Source of the DNA: Symsagittifera roscoffensis
Taxonomy: Eukaryota > Xenacoelomorpha > Acoela > Convolutidae
DNA length: 64,000 nt
Direction: 5' to 3'
Assembly (NCBI RefSeq): GCF_963678635.1
Contig: NC_087069.1
Span: 38,775,076-38,839,075 of the forward strand
Shown here: positions 11,655 to 23,499 of the stretch, one piece after another
Numbering within the stretch: the first letter of the stretch is position 1
Layout: each line of letters starts with the position of its first letter
Position numbers and translations under genes: made by a program
Notes under the pieces: model-generated
The model's input: only the letters and a program-made list of their open reading frames with translations
Databases searched by the model: none
What the model was told of the DNA's origin: nothing

Positions 11655-12448
11655 TTGCCAAAAATTATCGATATCTTAGATATCACGCCTCTCAACCCGC
11701 AAACTTCATCTAAAGCTTCAATTCCGGTATCAAGGCCATCGAAACGCATCACCTTCAAGTCGAAAAAACCTTCAGGGGAACCAAGAAAAAAGCTTTTTCT
11801 CCAATTTACTCACCTCCACCGAGCATATGTTCTGACCTAGTCAGACAGAATATGAGACCGCTACGCTCAAGACAGCCGCCGAATCTTCTGGGGGAGAGAG
11901 TCTTCACAAGCTCAGTTGAAGGTGTTTCTGACGACCGACCTGGAGAGTTTACCTCATCGCTGATAGTCACACCAAGAGCGGACGCATTAGTGGCAGTCAC
12001 AATGGAGGAAATACCTCTGACCCCCGGTATAGTGGTCCTAGCATCATCTCCAGATACATACACAAGTTCCAGCTCGACTGTTAGCCAGATTTCGCCTAGA
12101 AGAACTACATTTAGTTCATACGTCGCGTCGGTCTCATTTAGCCCTTCAGATGCCCCAACGCATCATTCGGAAGTAAGCCTGGCCCCGATGGAACAGTGGA
12201 CTCACCTTAATTCTATCACAGAAATCATTGACCTATTGGGACACCCCATGTTCAGGAAAAAACTGAGAGTATGGTCTACTCAAAAGACTATGAGAACCTT
12301 ATGGTTAAATTTCACGGAGACTTTAAAAACTCGGCCGCTTAAAACTTTCAGTGGACTTTTGTTCTCGTTGCCTCTTACAGTACTCTTAGCCTTTGCTTTT
12401 CTTATAGTCCGATTTTGGGACTGTTACATTAGTTATAACTTGGTATAA
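11655..12448 (+). CDS. third-gene frame, C-terminal part with membrane anchor (left-arm copy 2)
   Basis: Includes a Lys/Ser/Pro-rich stretch open in both arms (11655-11840) and, in another frame, a 198-codon block (11852-12448) that is open upstream to about 11800. The block is Ser/Thr/Pro-rich and ends in a strong hydrophobic segment (LLFSLPLTVLLAFAFLIV, about residues 168-186) followed by a short tail, i.e. a C-terminal membrane anchor. No signal peptide is seen. It could be a degraded envelope-like or accessory gene. The right-arm twin is truncated by a stop near 16921. Confidence 0.45.
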
Positions 12449-12663
12449 AGTTTTTGTGTTGACATTTAGTCGTTCGTTTGAGTTAAGTACATTGGACTCG
12501 TCAGCATTCCAGCTGTTTTATTCGTTCACCTATACTGTTGCTTAAACTTAGTTTTATTTTACGACTCGTCATATACGTTTAGTTATGTATATTTCTGTTC
12601 TTGTCATGCAGGTGGAAATGAAACATGTTTACATGAATCTTTGCAGTAAATTTTCAAGGGGTA

Positions 12664-12967
12664 TGTGAAATATTTGAAATACATAAATAACCTTGATGTA
12701 TCATTATGCAGTACTGCTCTACAACAATTATGTGGTAAGGCTGTTACGTCACTGATTTATTACCTGCCAAAAGCGATGTAGCTTTTGGAACGCCATTGTC
12801 GTTTGTTAGCCAAAATTCCGTTTTAACAAAATGACCGATTTAATTCAATTGTTTTAGTTTAATTTTGAGATTCAATTAGCGTAGTTAGAACCCTTTTTAT
12901 ACCTTAAACAAATTCAACTTCCGTACCTTAAATGTCTAGCTTAGAATTTTAACGGAAATTCTTTACA
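12664..12967 (+). repeat. 3' LTR of left-arm copy 2
   Basis: Matches the 5' LTR with substitutions and small indels. Starts TGTGAAATAT and ends TTTACA, and keeps the CCAAAAGC/GCTTTTGG stem (12767-12788). The visible divergence from the 5' LTR shows an old insertion. Confidence 0.8.
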
Positions 12968-14057
12968 GCTAATTCCATCATCAACCAAACCTATGACATA
13001 TGTTACAAAGAAAACTAGAATTTTACTCTATGCGTTCGCATACACTTTTTAATTTGTAGAGTGTTAAGCATCACGGTATATAACAAGGAAACGTAATGGG
13101 CGCAATAGTTCATCTTAGTGAGGGCAATTTTATTTCTCACAAGAGACCTTTTGTTCTTTTTTTTCGTGTTTTTGATTGAGGAAAGTGTTCAACACATGTT
13201 GTCAACCATTTAAAAGAAGAAACTCACAAAAATAAATTTTAATTAGCTATACACGATAGATTTTCTACTCAGTATCTGTTACCTTACAAGATCTCCCTAA
13301 AGTTATACTTAACTTGATATTTTTCATCTGAAGGTTTTGCCTTATTGTCAATTTTTTTGTTTTATGATGGATTTAATTTTGCAATCATTTTGTTGAAGTT
13401 TACAAATTTGTATTAAAATTAACTCAATTTGTGGTTTAAGCAGTTGCTACGTTTAACGTTTCATAGCTCTTTGTTTTACTCGTCACATTAGGGGTAACAT
13501 TTTTCATGTTGAAAAATGAGAAAAAAACATTGTATTTGAGTGTGATTTAGTCTTTTTTGTGTTCCACTCAAAATCGAGTACCACAAATAAAAATCGGAAT
13601 AGTTCAAGTACTATTTCATATCAGACCACCTTCCAGTGGTGATTTGAAATACACTCCATTTTCTTGAATATTTCGATGCCGAGAAAAACCGTTCTGAATT
13701 TTTTCGTTTTAAGTCTAATTAGAAACATTCAAAGCAGTCGATTAAAGCAATCGACTAACGTTCGTTATATAAAAGTTCCTAAAATAGGCTAAATTTAATT
13801 TTACTGTTAAGACGGTTTATCCACAAGGGAAAGGATCAACATACAAGCTGTTCAGCTCTTCATAGAGAACCGCTGTTTTGTCCCTGGTTAAGGTTTACAT
13901 GCATTTTTGTGGCTATTTTTCTTGGCTGGGTAATGCTGCTTCACCCTCAAGCAACGAGCACGGATTATTGTGGGTCTACCTAATGAAATTAGTTTTGGAA
14001 GTTTTTTGAAATTTTTCTTGGCATTAGATTTTTTCAGGACATTTGTTGCCGATTATA
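12968..14057. other. inner part of left arm, no gene seen
   Basis: AT-rich sequence without a supportable gene, mirrored at 14865-16070. It holds a small perfect hairpin (AGTCGATT/AATCGACT near 13737-13757) conserved in both arms. Confidence 0.6.
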
Positions 14058-14864
14058 NNNNNNNNNNNNNNNNNNNNNNNNNNNNNNNNNNNNNNNNNNN
14101 NNNNNNNNNNNNNNNNNNNNNNNNNNNNNNNNNNNNNNNNNNNNNNNNNNNNNNNNNNNNNNNNNNNNNNNNNNNNNNNNNNNNNNNNNNNNNNNNNNNN
14201 NNNNNNNNNNNNNNNNNNNNNNNNNNNNNNNNNNNNNNNNNNNNNNNNNNNNNNNNNCCCGATCAGCCGAGTGAAATGGGGGATGAGCCTTGCATTATGA
14301 TAGATGCATTGCAATTTGCAACGGGAAGATACTTCAATGATTGCACTTGCTTTTTGGGACTCGCTTATGCTTGCATAATTCCGGTTTAAATTATCTACCG
14401 AGTAACTTAATGTCACCAACCCACCCCTTATGTGCCCCACTGTTCTTAACAGGAAAACTTATGAGATAACCAATACTAACAGTTTGCTTAAAAAACTGTT
14501 TGTGTAACTATTCAAAGGTTTTGTCTACCGCTAATTAGCCTCTTTACAGCTGATCATAGTTAAAAGATGCGAATACTTGTAGGAAAATTATTTATTATGC
14601 ATAATCTGCAAAGCTTCTGTTTTGCAAAAAGAATATACTGTGTTTCAAAAGTTTCAGTCTAGGTTTAATATACTAATAATTCAAGTTTACCTAATGGATT
14701 AGAGTCATAAACAAATGTAACACTGGTAGCTGGTTGCTTTGCAAGCAGCACTAAGTGTTCCGATCAAAAAAAATCTATACGGAAACTTTTTCAGATAAGT
14801 GACATATCTTGGGCGTGGTAAGATGAGAGCACCATGCTCAGGTTAATAATTCAGTTAAACAGAC
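14058..14864. other. palindrome spacer with assembly gap
   Basis: 14058-14257 is a run of exactly 200 N, the usual placeholder for a gap of unknown size. 14258-14864 is unique AT-rich sequence with no gene or repeat that I can support. The right arm begins at about 14865. How much arm is hidden in the gap cannot be told. Confidence 0.9.
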
Positions 14865-15657
14865 ATAATCGGCAACAAAGGTCCTGAAAATTTCTAATGC
14901 CAAGAAAAATTTCAAAAAATTTCCAAAACTAATTTCATTAGGTAGACCCACCATAACCCGTGCTCGTTGCTTGAGGGTGAAGCAACATTACCCAGCAAAA
15001 GAAAAATAGTCACAAAAATGCATGTAAATCTTAACCAGGGACAAAACAGCGGTTCTCTGTGAAGATTCCCTTGTGGATAAATCGTCTTATAAGTAAAATT
15101 AAATTTAGCCTATTTTAGGAACTTTTATATAACGAACGTTAGTCGATTGCTTTAATCGACTGCTTTAAATGTTTCTAATTAGACTTAAAACTGAAAAATT
15201 CAGAACGGTTTTTCTCGGCATCGAAATATTCAAGAAAATTGAGTGTATTTCAAATCACCACTGGAAGGTGGTCTGATATGAAATATTACTTGAACCATTC
15301 CGTTTTTAATTGTGGTACTCGATTTTGCGTGGAACACAAAAAAGACTAAATCACACTCAAATACAAAGTTTTTTCTCATTTTTCAACATGAAAAATGTTA
15401 CCCCTAATGTGACGAGTAAATCAAAGAGCTATGAAACGTTAAACGTAGCAACTGCTTAAAACACGAATTGAGTTAATTTTAATACAAGTTTATAAACTTC
15501 AACAAAATTATTGCAAAATTAAATCCATCATAAAACAAAAAAATTGACAATAAGGCAAAATCTTCAGATGAAAAATATCAAGTTAAATATAACTTTAGGG
15601 AGATCAATCAATTATCTTGTAAGGTAACAGATACTGAGTATAAAATGACGTTATAAT

Positions 15658-15835
15658 CGATGATGATCTATCGTGTATAGCTAATTAAAACTTATTTTTG
15701 TGAGTTTTTTCTTTTATAATCGATGATGATCTATCGTGTATAGCTAATTAAAACTTATTTTTGTGAGTTTTTTCTTTCGATGATGATCTATCGTGTATAG
15801 CTAATTAAAACTTATTTTTGTGAGTTTTTTCTTTT
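15658..15835. repeat. three tandem copies of a ~60-bp unit, right arm only
   Basis: The unit beginning CGATGATGATCTATCGTGTA starts at 15658, 15721 and 15778 (spacings 63 and 57). The left arm has a single copy at about 13214-13260. The expansion therefore happened after the inverted duplication. Confidence 0.9.
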
Positions 15836-16070
15836 AAATTTGACAACATGTGTTGAACACTTTCCACAATCAAAAACACGAAAAAAAAGAACAAAAGGTC
15901 TCTTGTGAGAAATAAAATTGCCCTCTGAACTATTGCGCCCATTCCGTTTCCTTGCTATATACCGTGATGCTTAACACTCTAAAAATTAAAAAGTGTATGC
16001 AAACGCATAGAGTAAAATTCTAGTTTTCTTTGTAACATATGTCATAGGTTTGCTTGATGATGGAATTAGC

Positions 16071-16388
16071 TGTAAAGAATTTCCTTTAAAATTCTTAGCT
16101 AGACATTTAAGGTCCGGAGGTTGAATTTGTTTAAGGTATAAAAAGGGTTCTAACTACGCTAATTGAATCTCAAAATTAGACTAAAACGAAGACAAAAGAC
16201 CAATTGAATTAAATCGGTCATTTTGTTAAAACGGAATTTTGGCTAACAAACGACAATGGCGTTCCAAAAGCTACATCGCTTTTGGCAGGTTATAAATCAG
16301 TGACGTAACAGCCTTACCACATAATGGTTGTAGAGCAGTACTGCATAATGATACATCAAGGTTATTAATGTATTTCAGATATTTCACA
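16071..16388 (-). repeat. 3' LTR of right-arm copy 2
   Basis: About 318 bp, slightly longer than its left-arm twin because of a short insertion near 16180-16200. Ends TGTGAAAT on the minus strand at 16388. The CCAAAAGC/GCTTTTGG stem is conserved near 16264-16286. Confidence 0.8.
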
Positions 16389-16689
16389 TACCCCTTGAAA
16401 ATTTACTACAAAGATTCATGTAAACATATTTCATTTCCACCTGCATGACAAGAACAGAAAAATATATAAGTATGCGTATATAACGAGTCGTAAAATAAAA
16501 CTAAGTTTAAGCACCGGTATAGGTGAACGAATAAAACAGCTGAAATGCTGACGAGTCCAATGTACTTAACTCAAACGAACGACTAAATGTCAACACAAAA
16601 ACTGTAAGAGGCAACGAGAACAAAAGTCTACGGAAAGTTTAAAGCGGCCGAGTTTTTAAAGTCTCCGTGAAATTTAACCATTAGGTTCT

Positions 16690-17326
16690 CATAGTCTTTT
16701 GAGTAGACCATACTTCAGTTCTTTCCTGAACATGGGGCGTCCCAATAGGTCAATGATTTCTGTGATAGAATCAAGGTGAGTCCACTGGTCCATCGGGGCC
16801 AGGTTTACTTCCGAATGATGCGTTGGGGCATCTGAAGGGCTAAATGAGACCGACGCGACGTATGAACTAAATGTAGTTCTTCTAGGCGAAATCTGGCTAA
16901 CAGTCGAGCAGGAACTTGTTTATGTATCTGGAGATGATGCTAGGACCACTATACCGGGCGTCAGAGGTATTTCCTCCATTGTGACTGCCACTAATGCGTA
17001 CGCTCTTATTGTGACTATCAGCGATGAGGTAAACTCTCCAGGTCGGCTGTCAGAAACACCTTCAACTAAGCTTGTGAAGACTCTCTCCCCCAGAAGGTTC
17101 GGCGGCTGTCTTGAGCGTAGGGGTCTCATATTATGTCTGACTAGGTCAGAACGTATGCTCGGTGGAGGTGAGTAAGTTGGAGAAAACGCTTTTTTCTTGG
17201 TTCCCCTGAAGGTTTTTTCGACTTGAAGGTGATGCGTTTCGATGGCCTTGATACCGGAATTGAAGCTTTAGATGAAGTTTGCGGGTTGAGATGCGTGATA
17301 TCTAAGATATCGATAATTTTTGGCAA
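16690..17326 (-). pseudogene. third-gene frame, C-terminal part, stopped early (right-arm copy 2)
   Basis: Blocks 17326-17141 and 17129-16920 correspond to left-arm 11655-11840 and 11852-12061. A TAA at about 16921 replaces a Tyr codon and removes the membrane anchor found in the left arm. Confidence 0.5.
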
Positions 17327-17562
17327 AGTTGGTTTAGATCTGGAGGCGATTATCGGTTCATTGGGGAGTGGCTGTTCGACTCTAATGATCGTTGTGTTCG
17401 CAGAGTTCGCGCAGAGTGTAATCTAGCGGTCGAGGTTATTTCGATAGTGGGTTCGGTTATTCAAGTTTTGGTAATTCGTGCTTTCTGTCTGCAGAGGATT
17501 GAGTCGTCGAAGTGCGAAGAATTTCCTGGATTTCGTTCAGAACTTGTAATTCACTTAATTGA

Positions 17563-17970
17563 TCACCAAAAAAAATTGATCACCTGGATGGCAGGTCCTG
17601 TAGGTGAATCGAGAATAGTAACAACTTTTCTTTCCGATTGTGGTCGTGCCAATTCGGGATCAAGGATAATCCCTAATCTCGCTTCTTCAGCCTCCTCTTC
17701 TTCTCTTAGAAGTGTTTCTGTTGAGCTGCACATTGCGCCATTCCTGCGGGAAGTGTCTAGCTCTTCAAATTTTGCCTCTTTGCTTTGGGCGACTTGTTGT
17801 TTTCTAGTGCTCTTGAAAACCGTTCTTCTAGAAGTTTTTCTAGGGCCTTTTGTAGCATAGAACTTCAGAAGGTGATCCTTAATTCTGGGACTCACTGGTT
17901 TTCTGTCGAGTCTATCAATCTTCATGGCTAAATCAGATTTACGTAAAATTTTTCCGCTTTTAAGTGTCAA
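17563..17970 (-). CDS. third-gene frame, N-terminal part (right-arm copy 2)
   Basis: Twin of 11011-11418: the same 135-codon frame with about a dozen residue differences and no stop. It lies between integrase and the 3' LTR. Conservation of an open frame in both arms while pol is riddled with stops could be chance or could mean later loss of constraint. Basic, Ser-rich, no recognised domain. Confidence 0.45.
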   Translation of the reverse strand: MTLKSGKILRKSDLAMKIDRLDRKPVSPRIKDHLLKFYATKGPRKTSRRTVFKSTRKQQVAQSKEAKFEELDTSRRNGAMCSSTETLLREEEEAEEARLGIILDPELARPQSERKVVTILDSPTGPAIQVINFFW

Positions 17971-18379
17971 CGTATGTTCAGATTCTCTAATGATTTCATC
18001 CGTGAGTTTTTGTAGTAAGGGTCTTGTTTTTTTTCTATCTTAAACTCTACAAAAAACTTATATCTTACCCTGAGATGGTGTTTTCAATTTCACCAGTCCT
18101 AATGTGGCTCGTTTCTGAGTTCCGAATTTTTCTTAATACCCTTATAGGCGATCCTGCAGTTGTAGGGACGTATTTTGCTGCATTGAAACTTCATCCGATG
18201 ATGAATCAGATCTATCGCTTTCGGCGTCGGGCCTGTGATCTGGTGCGTCCCAATTATCCCTTTCATTGCGACAAATCATTCTTCGTCCTCTATCTGAGCA
18301 AAAGCAATAATTGATCCCAGGCGGAGGTTTCACTAAATTGTGCCATCTAGTGTTTGCAAATCTGCCAAAATGAGCTTCG

Positions 18380-20576
18380 AAGGAGTGCAGTTTATATATT
18401 GCTGTTTAGCAGTCCTAAGGCTCTTCAGAAATTTTAGCCTACCGTTTTTTAGAGTTAGTTCTGGATTTTCCTTCACCAGCAGCTTTTACTTAATGGTCCT
18501 AATGAGTCGCTCGACCAGGCCTGTGGCTCTATGATCCCCGCAGCGACTAAAGATTAATTTAATATTATGTCCCTGGCGAAACTCTTTAACGACCTTAGAT
18601 ACGAATACGGAACCTTGGTACGCTCGGATATTTCGTGGGATATTATGTAAAGCTTTGTAATTTTGAAGAAAGTTTTTTATAGTTTTTGCTGATGTGCTGG
18701 AAGTAATTTGAGCGGATGGAAATTTAGAGAACGGGTCAATGCAAACTAAGATATATTTTTTTGTTCACGACACGACTGGTAGAGGCCCTGCGAAATCTAT
18801 TTCCATATCAAAATTCGGTTTGACTACTGGAGGGAGTTTTCAGATTTGAGAAGTAGGTATTAAGAGTTATAGATTCTTACCGGCCTTGACGAATGTATTT
18901 GAATTTCTCTGTAGATCCTTGGCCACCACAAATATTGGAGAGCTAGGCTTTTCACAGCGAATTGTCCCGGGGGCGCCTCGTGTAAAATCAAAAACATGAG
19001 TGTTCTCAATTGGCAGGGATCACTAAGCGTCCATCAAAATATAAGCAACCTGTGTTAGTGTATGTGTTATATATCTAAATTTTTGTAAATTTATCCCAAT
19101 TGGGCAAAATTTTGCTTTCTATTTTTGGAGATGCCCTTTTAATTTTTTACAAAAGAATGTCTTTGTCTGTTAACAATGTCATGAATTCAGTGTCGAACAA
19201 TTCTGGCCAATTGAAAGGAAATAATTTAGGTTTCGGCTAATCACTATTTTTCGGTGATGATGGTATAATGGGTTTATTTACAGGGGGGTTATCTTTAGAG
19301 TTTGAAATTTCGGTATTTCACATTCTGGATAAATTGTAATTGTTAGATTTTAAACGCTTAGCGCTGACTGCAAAAATGACAGTTTTACACTCTGAAGAAC
19401 ACAACTCTGTTCTATTATGAAAGTTTTGACATACGTAGAAGTTTTTTTGGTCGTGAATGATTTAAAACTGTTCTACAGCGTATTGAAATAATTGTTCCCA
19501 TTCGATTTCTTTTGTTGTTATGATCTTATGGTTTTAGCCAACCACAGCCATTTTTCACACTCCGAACGCTGTCGAGAACGATTTGTTCTCTATCAACCTT
19601 TACTTGAGTATGAGGCATGACTTTGTCGAAGCCCAATCAAATCCCGATTTTATCCAACGATGCAATAACAAATTTTTCCTCGTCCTCTAAATTGGATGGT
19701 TTTATTTGTAAGGGATGTGACAAGTAGTCTAAGAATCACATAACCTTGCTGGGCATATGTTCGACTGAAAAAGCATACGGGAGTAAATGGTCGGCCCATC
19801 TAATTAGTCTTGATCGAGTTGTTTTAGCGTAATGGTCGTCTTTTAGAGCTCCTATCAATGCTTTATGATCGGTTAGTTTTTTAATTTGGGACCCTAGCAA
19901 GTAGTTTTTAAAATGGTTTAAGGACCAGACTAATCCTATTGGTTCTAATTCGTTTGTACTATATTTTATCTCAGCTCCCTTTAAGAAACGTGATGCGAAT
20001 GCTAAGGTTTTCCAGGCACTATTGTAGTTTTGTTCAAATGGGGCTGTTATTCCCGGATGCAAAGCGTCAACTTTAACCCTAGTTTCTCTTGTTACACTGA
20101 AAAATTGATTCATTACCGCTTTAGAAACTTCTGTTTTTATTTTTTTGAACGCTTCTTGATGTTATTTTGTCCAGAGAAAATGTTTGTTTCTTTTGCATTA
20201 AATTTCGAAACGGCGTTAAGATTCTCGCTAATTTAGTTATGAGCTAGTTTACCTGGTTTTTTGATTCCATTAGAGATCTAATGTATTTTACACGTTTTGC
20301 TTCCTTGAGAGTTTTGATTGCGTCGGCTTTGTGGGTTAGGGTTATTTAACGGTTAAGGCTCAATCACTCAATCTCAAGTGTTAAAATTTTGCATTTTCCC
20401 CATATGATGGATAGGCCTTCGTCGTCTAGAATTTTCAGTACTTTGAAAACAGTTTTGCTATGTTCGCAGGCTGTTCCAACAGTAGCTATAAGTATATCGT
20501 CTAGGTAACAGTGTGTGCTTGCTTTTTTCCCCACTAATATGTCCATAATACGTTGAAAATTGTTGGACTACTGGAG
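18380..20576 (-). pseudogene. pol: RT, RNase H and integrase, second pol unit (right-arm copy 2)
   Basis: Begins at the RT segment before YLDD (HCYLDDILIATVG at about 20510), continues through RNase H (block 20113-19736, with KYSTNELEPIGLVWSLNHF and LTDHKALIGALKDD) and linker, then the full integrase. The core has EIDFAGPLP near 18800, RAYQGSVF near 18618 (catalytic Asp replaced by Tyr) and GLVERLI with the catalytic Glu near 18500. Stops and frame changes make it inactive. Confidence 0.75.
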
Positions 20577-22740
20577 GGAGTTTTTTTTATGATTTGAAAA
20601 GTAGGTTTTAAGGGTTATAGTATCTTACCGGCCTTGACGCATGTATTTGAATTTCTCGGTAGATTTTTGGCCAGCACAAATATTGGAGAGCTAGGCTTTT
20701 CTTTCACAGCGAATTGTCCCGGGTGCGCCTCGTGTAAATTCAAAAACATGATTGTTCTCAATTGGCAGGGATCACTAAGCGTTCATCAAAATATAAGCAA
20801 CCTGTGTTAGTGTTGGTGTTATATATCTAATTTTTGTAAATTTATCCCAATTGGTCAATACATTGCTTCCTAGTTTCGGAGAATCCTTTTTAATTTATTT
20901 TTTACAAAATAATGTCTTAATCTGTTAACAACGTCATCATTTTAGTGTCGAACATTTCTGGCCAATTGAAAGAAAACAGTTTAGGTTTCGGCTAATCGTT
21001 TTTTTTGGTGATGATGGAACAATGGGTTGATTTACGGGGGAGTTTTCATTAGAGTTTGAATTTTTGGTAGTTTCCATTCTGGTTAATTTGAAGTTGTTAG
21101 ATTTTAAACGCTTAGCATTGCCTGCAAAATTGACTGTTTTACACTCTGAAGAACTCAACTCTGTTCTATTATGAAAGTTTTGACACACGTAGAACTGTTT
21201 TTGGTGGGGAATGATTGAAAACGGTTCTACAGCGTGTTGAAAAATAATTGTTCCCATTCGATTTCGTTTGTTGTTTTGTTCTCATGGTTTTGGCCAACCA
21301 CAGCCATTTGTCACACTTTGAACGTTTTCTAGAACGATTTATTCTCTATCAACCTTTACTTGAGTATTAATTTCCAGTTAAATCCCGATTTTATCCAACG
21401 ATGCAATAATATTATTCTCCTCAACCTCTAATTTGGGTGGGTTTATTTGTAGGGGGCGTGACAAGTAGTCTAAAAATCCCATATCCTTGCCGGGCATATG
21501 TTCGACTGAAAAGTCGTAAGGGTGTAATTTGTCGGCTCATCTAATTGGTCTTGCTTGAGTTGTTTTAGCGTAACGGTAGTCTTTTTGAGCTCCTATCAAT
21601 GCCGTATGGTCGGTTAGTATTTTAATTTGGGACTCTAGCAAGTAGTTTTTACAGTGGTTTATTGACCAGTTTACTTCTAACGCTTCTAATTCGTTTGTAC
21701 AATTTTTTTTTTAATCTCAGCTCCCTTTAAGAAACGTGATGAGAATGCTATGGTTTTTCAGACACCATTGTAATTTTGTTCAACTGAGGCTGTTATTCCC
21801 GGATGCGAAGCGTCACGTTTAATCCTAGTTTCTCATGATACATCGAAAAAGCGATTCATTACCGCTTTAAAAACTTCTGTTTTTCTTTTTTCGAACGCTT
21901 TTTGATATTATTTCGTCCAGTGAAAATGTTTGTTTCTTTTGCATTAAATTTCTAAACGGCGATGAGTTATGAATTTAGTTATGAACTTGTTGACCTGATT
22001 TTTTGATCCCATTAGAGATCTAATGTATTATACGCATTTTGGTTCCTTGAGAGTTTTGAGTGCATCGGCTTTGTGAGTTAAGGGTATTTAAGGGCTAAGG
22101 CTCAGGCATTTAGTCTCATGTGTAGAAAATTTGCATTTTCCTCATTTGATGGATAGGCCTTCGTTGTCTAGACTTTTCAATACTTTGAAAACTATTTTGC
22201 TGTGTTCGCAGGCTGTTCCAATAGTAGCTATAAGTATATCGTCTAGGTAACAGTGTGTCGTTGCTATTTTCCCCACTAACATGTCCATAATACGTTGAAA
22301 TTTGTTGGACATGTCAACCAGTCCATACAATCCGGTCATAAAACGGTATGAGCTTGTAATGTCCCGTCCGGCAATATTAAAATTACCTTGTTTTTTAGCT
22401 TTATAAGACAGTGGGATTTGACTATACGGGGAATTGAGGTCTAGCGATGATTACCAAACTGAGTTTTCTGAATTTCCGCTAATTGTAAAGGCCACATTGT
22501 CTATTAGTTCGAAGAGGTTTGGCATTTGGTATTGGTTTCTTTGTAACTGTTTGTCCAATATTTTTGAGTTTAGGGCTAACTTAACGGATCCAGGTTGTTT
22601 AGTGGTTACAACAATCGGGCTAATAGCAGATTCTTCCGAGCATTTAGTTTTTTTTCTATATGGCGATCTTTCAAAAATTGGTCAACGCATAATTATTTTT
22701 TGAAAGTTAGTGTATTGACATTCGTTTTCCTTTTGCCTGG
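20577..22740 (-). pseudogene. pol: RT, RNase H and integrase start, first pol unit (right-arm copy 2)
   Basis: Encodes the RT palm with YGLVDMSNKFQRIMD and HCYLDDILIATIG (22339-22142), thumb, RNase H (down to about 21480), linker, and the beginning of integrase. It stops at 20577 inside the sequence equivalent to the start of the integrase core (CTCCAGTAGTC), where the second unit begins abruptly inside RT. This preserved junction proves an internal tandem duplication of about 1.7 kb. Confidence 0.75.
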
Positions 22741-22999
22741 ATTGGTTTTAGTGAGTCTATAAAATAAGTGTTTACTTTAAAATTATTCTATTTATCTTTT
22801 TCAGTTTTTTTATTTGGAAATTGCTTTAGAATAAGTTTTCTGAACTCTGATGTTATTGTTGGGCATTTTCCGCAGTTCATTTGGTGATTTCGTCTGTTTC
22901 GAATTAATTTTCATACTTTGTAGCAGTAATTCAGGGTTGAACTTGGTTTGGCAGATTTGGTCTGGTTGTCTGCTTGAAGGGGCAGAAAGTTGTGAAACT

Positions 23000-23330
23000 T
23001 AGTTAACCAAGTTAGGGAGAATATCCTTTCCCAGTAAAACTTCGGCTCCCGCCGTAATGAAAAGCTTTTGATCGTTAGCTGACCATCCGTGTTATTAGAT
23101 TTTGATACTTACTCTCCCTATTACACTTATGACGCTGCCAAATCCTTGATAAGCCCGTTTTGTAATAAAATCGACTGGTTCTTTTTTTACAAAGCTGTTT
23201 CCTATCTTAAGTTTGTATAGGAGGTCTCTTTTCATAAATGATATTGCACTGGCCGAATCGATTTGGATTTTTGTTTCAGATGGGTTGTTATCTCCTGATG
23301 ATACTCTTGATTCCTTCTTTGTTTAATGGC
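23000..23330 (-). pseudogene. aspartic protease remnant (right-arm copy 2)
   Basis: Minus-strand text matches the left-arm protease (IQIDSAS start near 23267 and LLGKD-like end near 23040) with independent changes. Inactive because of stops and frame changes. Confidence 0.55.
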
Positions 23331-23499
23331 CCTATTGAGACAGTACTGTTCGAATGCTGTCTTCTACTCTGTCCCTTATGTTGTTCATTTGGTTTTCTTC
23401 GTCTACTGCCAGTATTGTAAATCATCGAAGTTGACCTGAAATTCTGGCTCAATATTGGTATCCTGGGGTTGACTTGTTCCTTTGGCTTCTGTATTAGCT

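Larger units (their letters stand above)
5252..12967 (+). mobile_element. Ty3/gypsy element, left-arm copy 2
   Basis: LTRs of about 303 and 304 bp enclose gag, protease, RT/RNase H, integrase and a third reading frame. GCTA flanks both ends (5247-5250 and 12968-12971), a likely 4-bp target duplication with one base of uncertainty at the left LTR edge. A short polypurine tract (CAAGGGG) lies just before the 3' LTR. Relative to the right-arm copy it has lost about 0.3 kb and about 0.6 kb from the duplicated pol region. All pol frames are broken. Confidence 0.85.
3859..14057 (+). repeat. left arm of large imperfect inverted repeat
   Basis: Reverse-complementary to 14865-26090 plus 44989-45069. 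Outer matches include the plus-strand stretch near 3861-3950 against 44989-45069 and 26081-26090. Inner matches include 13920-14057 against 14865-15000. The arms differ by scattered substitutions and several large indels. The left arm lacks two pol segments present on the right (junctions near 8395 and 8497) and has one copy of a unit that is tripled on the right. Confidence 0.9.

Noticed and set aside
14024-14440. ORFs spanning the N gap
   Set aside because: They exist only because N codons contain no stops.
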